A DNA stretch of 64,000 nucleotides, from the NCBI GenBank assembly GCA_964036315.1, contig OZ038487.1:52176283-52240282 (forward strand), given 5' to 3'. This document shows, piece after piece, positions 11,500 through 23,600 of this stretch. The first letter of the stretch is position 1, and each line of letters begins with the position of its first letter. Source of the stretch: Acanthosepion esculentum (taxonomy: Eukaryota > Mollusca > Cephalopoda > Sepiida > Sepiidae). The position numbers were made by a program, and so were the translations under genes. Below the pieces are notes generated by a model, which saw only the letters and a list, made by a program, of their open reading frames with translations, was not told the DNA's origin and did no database searches.

Positions 11500-11729
11500 A
11501 TGTGCGTGTATGTGTCTGTTTGTGTGTGTGAGTATATATATATGTGTGTGTGTGTATATATATATGTGTGTGTATGTGTGTATATGTGTGTGTGTATGTG
11601 TGTGTGTATATATATATGTGTGTTTGTATATATATTTGTGTGTGTGGCTGTCGTTACATATATATATGTATATGTGTATATATATATGTGTGTGTATGTC
11701 TGTGTATATATATATATATGTGTGAAATG

Positions 11730-11775
<46 letters not shown>
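11500..11775. repeat. Compound (TG)n/(TA)n microsatellite
   Basis: About 270 bases of alternating TGTG and TATA runs starting at the right end of mariner copy 2. Three overlapping frames of 71-86 codons here translate to Val-Cys-Tyr-Ile repeats and are artefacts. Confidence 0.95.
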
Positions 11776-11779
11776 ATTC

Positions 11780-11940
11780 ATGAATATACATAATATCCAA
11801 AATCGATAGCATGACTCAGAGTTTCATGTAGTTACTACCAACATTGGATATTATTTATATTCTCAAATATATACTTATAGCTCTGTCTTATAACATTGAG
11901 CACTCTATTTATAATACCTGTTGAAGAAATATATTTATGT
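11780..11940 (-). mobile_element. Penelope-type end with eroded hammerhead motif
   Basis: Related to 8950-9110: shared blocks are ATATCCAA, ATAGCATGACTC, GAGTTTCATG, ATATACTTATAG and GAAGAAATA(C/T)A. On the minus strand the 3' half of the hammerhead is kept (GAAAC, the ACU/AGU stem III, C, then a GCTATCGA stem I strand), but the CUGANGA half is destroyed. It lies between two (AT)n tracts. Confidence 0.6.
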
Positions 11941-11982
11941 GTACAATTTTTTTTGTATGTATGTTTTTTATCCTACACATAC

Positions 11983-11986
<4 letters not shown>

Positions 11987-12063
<77 letters not shown>
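11987..12063. repeat. (ACAT)n(AT)n microsatellite
   Basis: Short ACAT run followed by more than 60 bases of AT, ending at the CAGGGT terminus of the next element. Confidence 0.95.
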
Positions 12064-12605
12064 CAGGGTATAACAGCAAAATTGTCCAATTGCTAGATTA
12101 AGCTTTGAACCATTGTATCTTAGAGAGGATTAAAGATAACTTAATGGAATTCTCCAATGTTTTTATAACACTATTGGATTATACTGTGAACAACAAGAAT
12201 GTATTTAATTCTAAGTTGAAATGATGATCCCTTTCTTGTTGTGACCTCCTGATCCAGTTTTCCTCTCTACTGTTCCCTCTTTTTTAAACTTATTCACTAT
12301 TCCCTTGAGAGTTCCTGAAATGATTTTAAAGATTGAAGCCAGAGTATTTTCCTCTCACCATTTCTCATTTGAGAAGACAGTGGGGCTGATACAAAGTGAT
12401 TTTAACCTGTTCTCTTTCTAACTGAATAACTCAGTGTTTTTCAGTGATTCTTATAACAAGTGGTGTCACGATGACTAAATGTCTTAACTGAAAACCTGGA
12501 AAAAAGAAACTCAATTAGTTGAGTGGATTTTTAGATATTAAACATCTTGTGGGATGGACGATTATCCTATGCTGTTAGATGATTACAATTTTGCTGTTAC
12601 ACCCA

Positions 12606-12606
<1 letters not shown>
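12064..12606. mobile_element. Non-coding mariner/Tc1-like element (MITE)
   Basis: Ends are CAGGGTATAACAGCAAAATT and, reversed, CTGGGTGTAACAGCAAAATT, about 22 bp of near-perfect inverted repeat. TA flanks lie at 12062-12063 and 12607-12608. The 543-bp interior has no transposase motif that I recognise. The CAGGGT start and TA flanks place it with mariner/Tc1-related elements, but its inner TIR differs from the two copies upstream, so it is another family. It sits between two (AT)n tracts. Confidence 0.8.

Positions 12607-12645
<39 letters not shown>
12607..12645. repeat. (AT)n microsatellite
   Basis: AT tract abutting the right end of the 12064-12606 element. Confidence 0.95.
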
Positions 12646-12646
<1 letters not shown>

Positions 12647-13600
12647 TTATAATATTTATATTATAATAGATTACAATAAAAACATACATTGTACTTCCTC
12701 AGGCGATGGTAGATAACTTATGATAAAAAATGTTTTTAGGTAAATTTAAAAACAAATTGTTACCTCTTTTGGGAAGTTGAAGTGTGGGTGCATAAGGTCA
12801 GAATTAAAAATATACTTGTGGGTATGTCTAGAATAACCAATTAAATGTCAGATCTATGCTAAAATATAAAAATATGGTCAGAGGGTGGAGGTGGGTGGGT
12901 TATTTTTACATGTCAAGAAAAACTGACGCTTAGGCATGTCATCCAACGATCATAGGAAACATTGCATGTGACAAATGTATTATGGATGTAGACATAAATT
13001 TATCAGGAACAAAATATTTTTTAAATTTTTTTATATACTCAAGAAGCTTCTTAAAGAGGCCAATAGGTAAAATTAAAAATGTGGAACATCTATATATGTT
13101 GCTAATTATACAGAATAGACAGTAAAACATGACAATATTAAAGTTGAATAAGTCAAATAAATATTGGGTAGACTATTATATACTAATAAAATAATGGTTA
13201 TACTATTGTAAAACGTAGCTATTTATGAAGAATTTTTTTTAACTATATTTTAAGTAAAAGGTAACCAATGCCAGCTATAATATAAATATTATAATAGTAT
13301 TTTCCTCTACTTTTTATTGAGCACTTTTTTCAAAAGTAAATGCTATGGACAGTGGTATTTATTCTATCTGTTCTTCCTCTTATTTGGAGATATATAAAAT
13401 ACATGAATACAACTTATAAATAATGATTTATAAATAATAAAATAATGATTTCAGAAGAGAAAAATAATACAATCAGTATATAACTAAACTTAGTACATTA
13501 AGATATCTACCAAAGATTGAATATAAAAATTTCCATGAAATTTTTAATATGGATCCATACAGGTTAAGTGAATTACTTTATTCTATTAATACTACAACTA

Positions 13601-13601
<1 letters not shown>
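12646..13601. other. Unassigned AT-rich DNA
   Basis: No gene or classified repeat is recognised. A 63-codon minus-strand frame near 12939-13130 has no recognisable domain. Confidence 0.5.

Positions 13602-13656
<55 letters not shown>
13602..13656. repeat. (AT)n microsatellite
   Basis: Uninterrupted AT dinucleotides. A 76-codon frame spanning it is mostly Tyr-Ile repeat. Confidence 0.95.
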
Positions 13657-13661
<5 letters not shown>

Positions 13662-14095
13662 TTTATCATATAGACAAAACCATTTTACTCACAACAAAGA
13701 TGCAACTTGGTTTCAGTGCATTTTAACTGCACATCTACGGGTGAGGGTCGGAAATGGTTATGGACGATCCTGTTCGTAGGCAAGCCCGGATGTAAAACGC
13801 CACTTCCTTTTTCCATTTTTTGAGAAGAAAAATGTCCTTAACAAAATATACATAGAGTATCTAAGTGAAACGATAGTTGTTGTTGACAGCAGTTTGGTGT
13901 TGGGTGGGCCGGGTAGTTAATGTTGAATGGAGTGTGGACATTCTTCCGATGATAAGCATCGGTCAAAGTTTAGGTAGGTCAACTACTAAGCGTCCTAAGT
14001 TTGTGAGGTACTACCTGTATCGAGCTCTTTTTTGAATGAATGCTGCGAACGTTAGAATTTATATATTTTATATATTACTTTCATTCTCATCGCAT

Positions 14096-14097
<2 letters not shown>
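13657..14097. other. Unassigned DNA of higher G+C
   Basis: A stretch (about 13720-14060) visibly richer in G+C than its surroundings, lying between two (AT)n tracts. No ORF or known repeat signature seen. It could be an insertion, but no terminal repeats were found. Confidence 0.4.

Positions 14098-14145
<48 letters not shown>
14098..14145. repeat. (AT)n microsatellite
   Basis: About 48 bases of AT. Confidence 0.95.
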
Positions 14146-14148
<3 letters not shown>

Positions 14149-14311
14149 GCTCTGTATTTTTCAATATTGGTTAATTACTTAATTTAATTAATATTTAATT
14201 TAATATTGGTTAATTAATTAGTTTAATTGATTAATCTAGATATACCCACAAGTATATTTTTACAAGAGCATAACTATATTATGACTACCAATTTTCTTTA
14301 GTATTATATAC

Positions 14312-14440
14312 CGGCATCCCTCAACTAATGCCCATTTGATTAATGCATTTTCGATTAGTGCACTATAATTTTTACATACCAATCTTCAGTTAGTGCATAC
14401 ATAATACTTGATTAGTATGGTAAAACATACTTCAGTTTCG
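14312..14440. mobile_element. Possible pogo/Tigger-like transposon end
   Basis: The sequence GGCATCCCTCAACTAATGCC, followed by repeated ATTAATGCA and ATTAGTGCA words, resembles the ends of pogo/Tigger elements, which combine CCCTC with repeated ACTAACGC-like words. No matching inverted end and no transposase were found within the next 700 bases, so this may be a truncated end. Confidence 0.35.
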
Positions 14441-16320
14441 TAATTGAAAATTGATTTTTTATAGTTACCATTGTACACATTAGCCACAATAAGTGAATGA
14501 TTCCTGTACATAAAACTCTACACTGCATAGTGACTGAGTGTTTCATGTCTTCAACAATTATCCAGCCACATGTTCTCATGTGTCTACAGAAAATGTCAAT
14601 TATGTTTAGTTTGCTTGTTTTACAAACTAATTTGCTAGTGTAATGAGAGTGATCTTCATGTGGTGCTCTGATAATATGCTCAGTTTAGGAAATAACAGAC
14701 AAATATGCAGATATAGTGATTATATAATCTTCAGTGAGGGATCAGATGAAATGTCTAGGGCACATAATGAGGGAAAAGGGCTTAGAAAATTTGACACTGA
14801 TAGAACTCTGCTTCATGTGCATGTGTAGTTACAGCTACATAAACATCACTTTACTCTGATAAAGTCCTAAAGAATAAAATGCATCACATGAACATTTTTT
14901 ACGCTTTGTCATTAATTTTCCCGACATTGTTCAGGTATATAATGATTTAAAAATCATTTTTTCCCCATACTCACAGAATATATTAAAAGCAACAGGACCA
15001 GTGGAAAGCAGTGCATAACCTACCTAATGAACTTGTGTAAATAGTAGGCAGAACAGGGATTTGGAGAGAGAGCAAAAAAAAAAAAAATTAAGAGATACAA
15101 AGAACAGGAAGTTGTGGAGAGCCTTGGTCGTCCACATTCAGAAGAGACACATATTGTAGAAGTGAGCATATAAAAGGTAACATTTTTGCTTGTGCCAGTT
15201 GATATTGTGCAAACAAAACAATAAATGTTATTATAAAAATATTAGAAAATAAAATAAACATGTCTGTCTTCTTAACAAAAAAAAAATTAGAAAACCCCAA
15301 ATTAAAGTCACAAGACGACAAATATGAACAAAATCAATAAGTATAGATGTTATTAAAAAAACACCCCACCCCAAAAGAAATAACAACAACAGCAGCATTA
15401 TTTTATATCATTAATTAAGTCTGGCATTTAAGAATTCACATGTCTCATAAACATGATTACAATGTCTCAGGGAGCCCCATTGTAGTACTTAGGCTCATCA
15501 GTCAATATATAATAGGTCATTTTCAGACAGCCACAATTCTATTGTCCTGCATTTGTGGTGTTTATTATTTTAAATTGCTCACTTGACTGAAATATGACCA
15601 CATTTAGAGAATTAAATAAAAAATAAAAAATGCTATAATCCCAAGAAAGTGAATAGAAGATGAAGGGTTCAATTTTATAACAATGACAGGGAGAACCCTA
15701 AACCTGCCAATGGGCATGTGACAGAGGTTAAGCTGGCAATTGAGTAAATTGTCATGCAAATATGTGCAATGTGCCTGAAAGAATTAAAAGTGGGAAGGGG
15801 CTAATTAGCTGAAGGGGTTTCCCTGAATTTTATAAGATAGTGAAATTGAATCCCACCCTGACACATGCAGAAAAAAAGAAAGCAGAGAGAGAGAGAGAGA
15901 GTGTGTAGGGAGAGTTTGAAAGTGAAAAAAAGTTTCCTTGTGTGAAAGATGAAAACTGAGTTATCTCCTAAACAACAATCAGAAATCATCAGATGGAAGT
16001 GAATTAAAAATAAGACTGAAGAACTCTGGCAGCTTAAGTGTCAAAGTAACATTCATTTGAGAAGTGTATATCTTTCTTGCTCCATGCATCCTTTATTTTC
16101 GGCCATTACTCAGATACCTTCTATAAAATAGAAAGAAAGAAATTAAATAGGCTTTCTAAAGGGTCAAGGAGTTCACATCCTAAATCAAAAAAATTTGACA
16201 TAAATAAAGCAAGAGAAGACAGGAAATTTGCTATATTTTATATTTTTTTTAATTTTGGATATATTGTTTGTGACTACGTCTTCTCTTATCTGCTTCGATC
16301 TATCTATACATCTGTTTACA
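14441..16320. other. Unassigned AT-rich DNA
   Basis: No gene recognised. Short frames at 14643-14828 and 15088-15321 have no domain. There are a poly(A) run at 15074-15087 and a short (GA)n at 15884-15902. Confidence 0.5.
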
Positions 16321-16324
16321 TCCA

Positions 16325-16332
16325 TCCTTCTC

Positions 16333-16372
<40 letters not shown>

Positions 16373-16373
16373 A
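16325..16373. repeat. (TATC)n microsatellite
   Basis: About 12 CTAT units. The 98- and 72-codon frames across it translate to Leu-Ser-Ile-Tyr repeats. Confidence 0.95.
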
Positions 16374-16384
16374 ACATATCCATA

Positions 16385-16615
16385 AGTTCTGGCACTTATT
16401 GCTTATGGAACTCTCTTCTGGTCTCTTGCTGCCCAGTCAACTTTGATCTTCAAAAATTTAAAGGCAGTGTCAACTGTTACATTTTGCCTTCTTAATTTAT
16501 GTTTTTTTTTGTTCTCTCACCGTAATAATATTTTTCTTTCTTTCATATTCTCTCCCACTCAGTAACCCCTTGCATCTTAGTGGCTTTATTGCCTTGCTTG
16601 TGGTGAAATTATTAA
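16385..16615 (+). mobile_element. LINE C-terminus and 3' tail fragment
   Basis: GGAACTCTCTTCTGGTCTCT and GATCTTCAAAAATTTAAA correspond to the WN-L-L...F-K end of the LINE ORF at 26887-27780. The closing tail is TAACCCCTTGCATCTTAGTG, then GCTTTATTGCCTTGC and GTGAAATTATT. It is a 5'-truncated copy with no usable frame. Confidence 0.65.
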
Positions 16616-17530
16616 AAAATATATATAATACCCCTATTTCACAAAAGTATTTTTAAAGTTAAATTCCCTTTTTTTTCTGTAGCATTTTGTATATTACATG
16701 TGTGTGTACAAAAGATACCAACACACTTGTCTATTATTAATCTTTTCTCTTTTTTTTTGTCTAAAGAACTAAAACTGTCTTTTGCTGATGTGTTGGCAAA
16801 TTATTTGAATTCAGAATCGCCCTTCTCTTAGATTGATTATCCTACCAAAATTAAAGAACCTTTGTGAGAAATTTAGTGACTCCCAAAATTTCATCATGGT
16901 AGATGAACAAAGATGAGACAATTGAACAATTTAAAAAACATACTTTATATAAGAAATATATTATACAATGAGAATGAGAATAGAGGATTGATAAAACATA
17001 TTCTTTTAGCAGTTAAGTCATGGCATCAGGGACAATATCCAAATACGTGTCTGTCTGAAAAAGATGAAACACTTATCTGGTGCTGCTCATGTCTTCCTCC
17101 AATAGCTACATGTCCTACTCCTAGCATCATTTAGGTTGTCTCATGGCCAGCATTGCCTGTTCAGAGAGTAGGCTAAACACATCTGCCCCATTCATTGTCA
17201 TCTCAGTCTCTACTTTGGCACCTAAAATTCCAAAATTGGGTCTTACCCATTATTATCAGATAAATGGACTCCTCTTTCTATCACCAGGTGCTATCTACTG
17301 AAGGGAGATAACCTATATTTTTATACCTTGTTTTTTTTTACTCTTTTATCCACTTGTATTACTGTGTCCCATAATGTAGAAATCAAGGAAAAACATGTTT
17401 ACCTAACCATTTATGTGGTGGGGGAAAATTAATAAGGAACTGTACCAAACAACAGAACAAAAACAATTAACTAAGGTAATTAATAACGATAAAAGACAAA
17501 TATTATCGGCATGACTTCCTAAAATCTGGG
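16616..17530. other. Unassigned AT-rich DNA
   Basis: No gene or repeat is assigned. A 73-codon frame at 16913-17134 has no recognisable domain. Confidence 0.45.
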
Positions 17531-17539
17531 TGCTGTTTT

Positions 17540-17945
17540 TGATTCCCCTTGTCATCTATTTTCCTGTTCACTCTCCTCTCTGGTCTTTTGAACATGTGTA
17601 GTGACCTATCTCTTCCTTCCTGTTTAGGATTGGGTTTCCGGTTCCTTCTAATATTTGTTTCAGCTCTGTACTCCTAATATCTGCACCTGAACTATGAAAT
17701 TTTATCCACAAACTATATATATATATTTAATTTTTTTTTCTCTCCTCCACCAACAGGAGTAGATATGTTTGCCTATTGTCTGGTTCACCCTCCTCCTTGG
17801 TCTTTTGAACAGGAGTAGATGTTCATCTCTTATTTCCTGTTTAGGATTGGGTTTCCAGATCTTTTTAAAGTCTTTTTTATTCTCTTTCACTTCCAAGGTC
17901 CCTTGAATCTTAGTCGCATAATTACCTTACTTGGGGTGAATTGAT
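17540..17945 (+). mobile_element. Two tandem LINE/SINE tail fragments
   Basis: Two successive partial copies of a module with a TTTTGAACA(G/T)G(A/T)GTAG block, TCCTGTTTAGGATTGGGTTT, and a tail CTTAGTCGCATAATTACCTT, then ACTTGGGGTGAA. Similar pairs occur at 44.6-45.1 kb. The 64- and 65-codon minus-strand frames over it are antisense to the repeat. Confidence 0.6.
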
Positions 17946-18339
17946 TAAAAGAAGGTTGATAAGAAATACAATACTCTTGTGTACCAAATACAATTACCGT
18001 TAAGATTAAATTATTTCCTTCAAATACAACCCTAACCCTACCCCATCCAAGCTCTGTTTTTGTTTGGTAGAGCACGCTTATCATTTTTCAAATAATTTTC
18101 TTCATGGAACAATTATTTTGGAATAAAATGCACCCCATTTATTTTATATGTTGAAAAGCTGCCACCAACATGATTATTCCAAAAGGCGCTTGTATTTAGC
18201 ACACGAGATAATATAGACTTTAGTTAGAATAATTATAGCTTGGGCTATATATTGTGTTCCAAATATAAGTGCTAACATGATTAAATTATTTCCTTCAATT
18301 ATCCACCTTACGCCATACTTATTATATGTGACATGCTTT

Positions 18340-18665
18340 TTATTTCTTTTTTTCCATGTTCTCTTTTTCTTTTCTTTTTCCTTTCTTTTTCTTTTCTTTT
18401 GTTTTCTTTCACTTTCTTTTCTTTCATTTTCTTTCTTTTTTCTTTCCTTTTTTGTTTCTTTCCTTTTTTGTTTCTTTTCTTTTTTGTTTCTTTTCTTTTT
18501 TGTTTCTTTTCTTTTTTGTTTCTTTTCTTTTTTTGTTTCTTTTCTTTTTTCGTTTCTTTCTTTTTTCTTTTCTTTTCTTTTTTCTTTTCTTTTTTCTTTT
18601 CTCCTTCTTTTTTTTTTCTTTCCTTTCTTTTTTCATTTCTTTTTTCTTTCCTTTCTTTTTTTAAA
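18340..18665. repeat. Polypyrimidine tract, (CTTTT)n-like
   Basis: About 320 bases of almost pure C and T on the plus strand, built from CTTTT, CTTTTTTGTTT and CTTTCTTTT units. It lies inside one unit of the 460-bp array where the neighbouring units have no such tract, so it is a local expansion. Frames in both directions (up to 148 codons, Phe/Leu/Ser or Lys/Glu) are low-complexity artefacts. Confidence 0.95.
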
Positions 18666-19659
18666 TAATTTCTCTGTGGCACATTTTTTTTACAAACATT
18701 TCCCTGCTTATTTTATCAGTTAAACTCCTTCCCACTGACACTTGCATTTGGTACACAAGAATAAGGAAGATAATGATTTTGGTTTCAATTATTATAGCTT
18801 TAATAATCACTTTAAAAATTGTCTTTAATTAATTTCACTTAGTTTTTATAATGCTGACTGATACTGAACCACAATAAGTGTGGAAAATCAGAAAGTGTTC
18901 ACAGAATCTTGTTGATTCCTCCCAATATATTTTTCTCAAGTTGAATTGTTAATGTAAAATTAATAATTCAAAAAGTTGATAATTTAATTATCAAAATATT
19001 AACTTCAGAGACATGCCTACAGTTGTTCACCAAATACAAATGCCGACACAATAAAATTATTTCCTTTAATCCCCTCCCTCCTGGCACAGAACTTATTTGG
19101 TAACGGTGATTATCATTTTTATAATTTTCTCCCTGGTACAATTATTTTGTTCAAAGAATGGAAAATTCCCACTGGCATGATTATTCTAGATGATACTTGG
19201 ATTTGGTACACAATAATAGGGAAGATCATATAGATATGGATTTTGGTTTCAGTTATCATGCTACTAATAACCACTAAAGACTGCCTTTAATTAGTTTCAC
19301 TTTGTTTTTAACGCTGACATCTACTGAAGGGAAAAGTGTTCATAGTACCTTGTTGACTTCCTCCCAGTATATATTTTTCCAAGTTAAATTGTTAATGTAA
19401 TATTAATATTTCACAAAAGTTGATAATTTAATAATCTGCTAGAAGTCTTATGGAAGGTATTAACTTCAGACACATGCTACACTTGTGTATCAAATACAAA
19501 TGCCAGCACAATAAAATTATTTCATCTACCCCACTTCCTAGCACAGGGCTTATTTGATAACGATGCTTATCACTTTTCTAATAATTTTCTTCATGGAACA
19601 ATAATTTTCCAAGAATTGAAAAATTACACATTTATTTTATAAGTTGAAAAATTCTAACC

Positions 19660-20260
19660 GACATGATCAGGGCAAGGGCCTCATGTCTCCCCACTCAGTC
19701 TATGATGCCCCCAACCAACTCTATTACATCACAATTGGCATAAGAAGGTATTCATATAAAATATAAATTTTATTATAACCTAATTATGTGCAATAATAGA
19801 TTACATGCAATTTTGGTGAAAAACTCAACTAGAAAAATTGAAAATAACTTAAATACAATCTAAATACAAATTTCATCTCATATTCCATCTTAAATAAATC
19901 AATAATGTTTTGCAACAATTTTTACATCAATTTGAGATTTTTCTTGTTAAAAAGTTGAATAATTTAACACATTTAACCTTATGGATACAGATAGTGTATT
20001 TTTAGTGTTTTTTCGAGTCTTGAAAAAAATAATAAATAAATAAAAATAAAAAAAAATTCATGGATTTGGATGAAAACAAAAAAATTCCAGAATGGCATTA
20101 AAATCTGAAAAAAATTAATCTACCCTTTAATAGTCAGTTGTGTTTAGTTTGTAACAATGTATATAAATGTTAGTAGAAAAAAAAGCAAATGTCAATAAGA
20201 TAGCGAGGATGACAAAGCACTCCCAGGGAGAGGGTGGTACATGCTGGCCCTGGGCATGGT
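19660..20260. mobile_element. hAT-like non-autonomous element with 8-bp target duplication
   Basis: The element runs from CAGGGCAAGGGCC (19668) to GGCCCTG (20252), starting CAGGG as hAT elements do, and has weakly matching inverted ends. The flanks GACATGAT (19660-19667) and GGCATGGT (20253-20260) match at 6 of 8 bases, the duplication size of hAT. Joining the flanks restores the array unit sequence GGCATGATTATT seen at 19177, which independently supports these boundaries. No transposase is seen in the 585-bp interior. Confidence 0.65.
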
Positions 20261-20579
20261 TATTTGCTGCACTTGCATTTTGTACTCAAGAATTAGGAAG
20301 ATAAGGATTTTGGTTTCAATTATTATTATAGATTTTTAATAGTAATAACTCTAAAAATTGTCTTTATTTAATTAGTTTCACTTTGTTTTTATATGGCTGG
20401 CAAATATTGAACCAATTGAAATCAGAAAGTGTTCACAGAATCTTGTTGACTTCCTTTCAGTATATTTTTCCAAGTTGAATTGTTAAACTTTTGCTATGAT
20501 AATTGATTAGTTGAGAATACATTTTTTCCTTCAAGATTTACTGGGTAAATAACATATCAATCTACTACAATTCATATAA

Positions 20580-20581
20580 AC

Positions 20582-20672
<91 letters not shown>
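20580..20672. repeat. (CATA)n(TA)n microsatellite
   Basis: About 30 bases of CATA units followed by more than 60 bases of AT. Confidence 0.95.
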
Positions 20673-20673
<1 letters not shown>

Positions 20674-23600
20674 TTCATTCCCCTTTTTACAAAACTGATT
20701 TATTTGTTTTTCAAGAAAACCCATCATTTTATGTAGTGTGTAATCGTTGATGGTATTTTTCTAAGGCATTCATTTTTTTTACATTTTGTTTGTATTTCTA
20801 AAAAGTCTTTCTGTTTCTTTTCTAAAAGCAAAAAAAAAAAATCTAATAAAGTAATTGATTACATACCAAGTTTTCATAAGCATTTTTTCTCTTGGGAAAA
20901 AGTAGGTTTCAAATGAAGAGAAAGACTGCATTTGTCTCTCTGTTTAGCATTCAGGAAAAAAATTGAATGGTTTCAGAGAAAAAGGGTCTGTGCAAATATA
21001 TTTCAGAGAAAAAGCGAAGTGCTGAAGAGATTTTGTAAAAGAAAAAAAGGACATATGTTTTGAGAAAGTGAGAAGAGATACAAAGGTTTCCAAGAGGAAG
21101 GGAAATGGTGATGTGTGAGTTGGTAATAGAGACAAGAGGGTGAGTCAAAGAAGAAGAGAAAGAAGAGAGTATGTGAGAGGTGAAGCTAATGTCGCTGAAT
21201 CTGAGTAGAGAAAGAAAAAAAACTGGGATGCAAAAGATCATCAAAAAAATTTTCATTTTTTTTTTACAAAAATATTTTTTTCTAAAAGATATGAGAAACA
21301 AACTTGTTTGTACATGTAATATTTAATAGTAAATAATAAAACAGGTTTTATGTACAAGGATACATTTTTGGAGAGAATAGAATAAAAAGGCCTTCCAACT
21401 TGCACTATCATTTTTTTTTTTTTTAGAAAAGGACAAAAAGTTGCTGAAAGTGGAAATGAAAAAAAAAGCTAAAACATGACAGCCAATACTGACATGTTAT
21501 ATATGTTTAATACAAGAATGCTAAAGAAAAGTTGCAACTATTGAAACAAATGTGAGTAAAGAAACTTATCAGTGTTAGCATTGAAGCTAATTTTTTTTTT
21601 TTTCAAGAGAAAGTGTAGCCTTTTTGTTGACGCCATCTTTTTTTTTTTTTTCACTCAAAGGAACAAAAAGAAGTATTTTTTTAAAAAAATATTTTTATTT
21701 ATTTTTTTAATATATTGCAACATTCTCCTTTCTTTTACAGGTTGTCTTTTCGTTTGCAATGCAAAATGCTTGTTGTGTATGGACAAGTCTGATTTAAAAT
21801 GATGGTGGAGTAAAAAAAAAAAATCTGTGAAACGTAAGTTGCAATATATCTCCACCTAACTGCATAAATAAATTAGCCAAAAACAGATGTGAACAGCAAA
21901 GACTTTGAAAATGTTTTTCCTTTTCTTAAAATACCCCCTTCTGCTTATGTGTGCATGTGTCATTTTTAATTTATTTGTTATTTTTAGCTGTAATAATTTG
22001 ACTGCCAATTTTTATCAGTCCATTTTTTTTATGAATTTTCAAATCAGAATATAAATTACTGTATGACTTGATCAACAAATCTATTGAAAGAAATGAAGTC
22101 ATTCTTAAATAAATAAATTAACTAAATGTGTAAATTAAATAAAGTGAGAAGGCACTTGACTTTGTTTGGAATTTATTTGAAAATAATATTTTGGTCTTTC
22201 TTTACATGCTGTCATCATGCCCGGCAATAAATTTGCAGAAAAAAGTCACAATTTTGTTTCGCAAGTGACATGTTTGGTATGAATGAACTCATTGTAGCAG
22301 TTTTTTGAACCACGCTAATGACTGTCAATAATTTCCATGGCAGGAGGTGTCAAAATTATTTTTCACTAAATCCAAGTATTGCACATCAACAACAGCTCTG
22401 AGAGAGCCAAGATTCCCACTATTCACACTGTCTTCAAGATTAAGGATAAAGAAGGGTTAGGAAAAAAACGTCTATCAAAGAAAAACTCAGAAACAATGCT
22501 AATTTGGGAAAATGAAATAAACCCCAATAAATAAAATTAAAAAAATAATTTTCCCATGATGCAAGTTATAAAGAAACTGAAAAGGGTTTCTGGTCACATG
22601 TGCTATTTTATGTCTCTATTTCCAGAAGGGTCAAAATCTGTCTTTTCCACTTTCCAACGAAATCGTTTGTATGTGTTTTCAGCAGCCCTTCACATGAAGT
22701 AGAAATTCGTCCATCCCCACTTAGTGTCTAGCTGACTTGAACTCGACCATCTTTACCCATTCTTATCCTTACTTCCAATAAATCATTTCTGAACCCAAAA
22801 TAAAATGAACATACTCAAGAGACATTTAACTTTGTTTCAATATAGTCAACATAAAAGAAATTAACATCTGTAGCTGAAACACAAGTTTTTTGTATGCTTC
22901 TTCAATCTTTTTTGTCTATATTGTAGAGGGTTGAACAGCAGCCATTCAACCCCTACTATTTTTACTTTACAAATGTGCTAACAAGGAATAATCAAACAAG
23001 AAGAATAACATTCAACAAGAGAAGTTGCATAAGTAAATGGAATTTATATATGCATAACAACAATTATACAAACAATAATTCAGTTTTGTTTAAAACGCTG
23101 AAATTTACTTATCCTTGGAATTTTGAGTGAGAAAAATGTTTCTGTTGATAAACTGTGATGTGTATTAAAAAGTGTGTGAGTTTGGAGAACTTTAGTAAGA
23201 TGTATTGTTACTTGTAAGAGAATTAAACAGTTTGTTACTCACAATGTTATGTTAAGTGTTTCTGTCCTTGTGGTTGAAGGAGTGAATGGATGTTCGTAGA
23301 TGTGCAATGTTCATACATATGTGTGTGTGCGTGTGTTTCATATCATTTTCCCTAAATGTGATCCTCTACACAGAGCTACATTGCTGTGGGTCTGAGAAGA
23401 CAAGAAAAGAGGATGAATAAAAATGTGTCAAAGTATTTATAATTAATATGAATCACATGGTAGGCTCGAGAACACATAACCAGATTTTGGCGGTAAATTG
23501 ACTTTGAACACAACTGCATAGGCGTTGTAATGTTTTTCACATATATTAGCCAATCAGAAGTCGGAGAATTATTCAAGGCTTTTGTTGTAAGCCACTTTTG

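Larger units (their letters stand above)
17960..20500 (+). repeat. Decayed tandem array, unit about 460 bp
   Basis: The landmark (C)CAAATACAA(A/T)TGC recurs at about 17977, 18253, 19023 and 19485. The 19023-19485 spacing is about 460, and 18253-19023 is also about 460 once the pyrimidine tract is subtracted. Other unit landmarks are GATTTTGGTTTCAATTAT (18776, 19232, 20316) and AGAAAGTGTTCACAGAATCTTG or diverged forms of it (18890, 19330, 20430). Units differ by many substitutions and indels, so the array is old. No coding capacity. Confidence 0.75.

Noticed and set aside
11470..11783. Overlapping 71-86 codon plus-strand frames
   Set aside because: They are translations of (TG)n/(TA)n microsatellite in three frames (Val-Cys-Tyr-Ile repeats).
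18028..18048. Telomere-like AACCCTAACCCTA
   Set aside because: Only about two units, inside an array unit; no extended telomeric repeat.
18277..18723. 148-codon and antisense 124-codon frames
   Set aside because: The sequence is a polypyrimidine tract; the Phe/Leu/Ser and Lys/Glu proteins are low-complexity artefacts.
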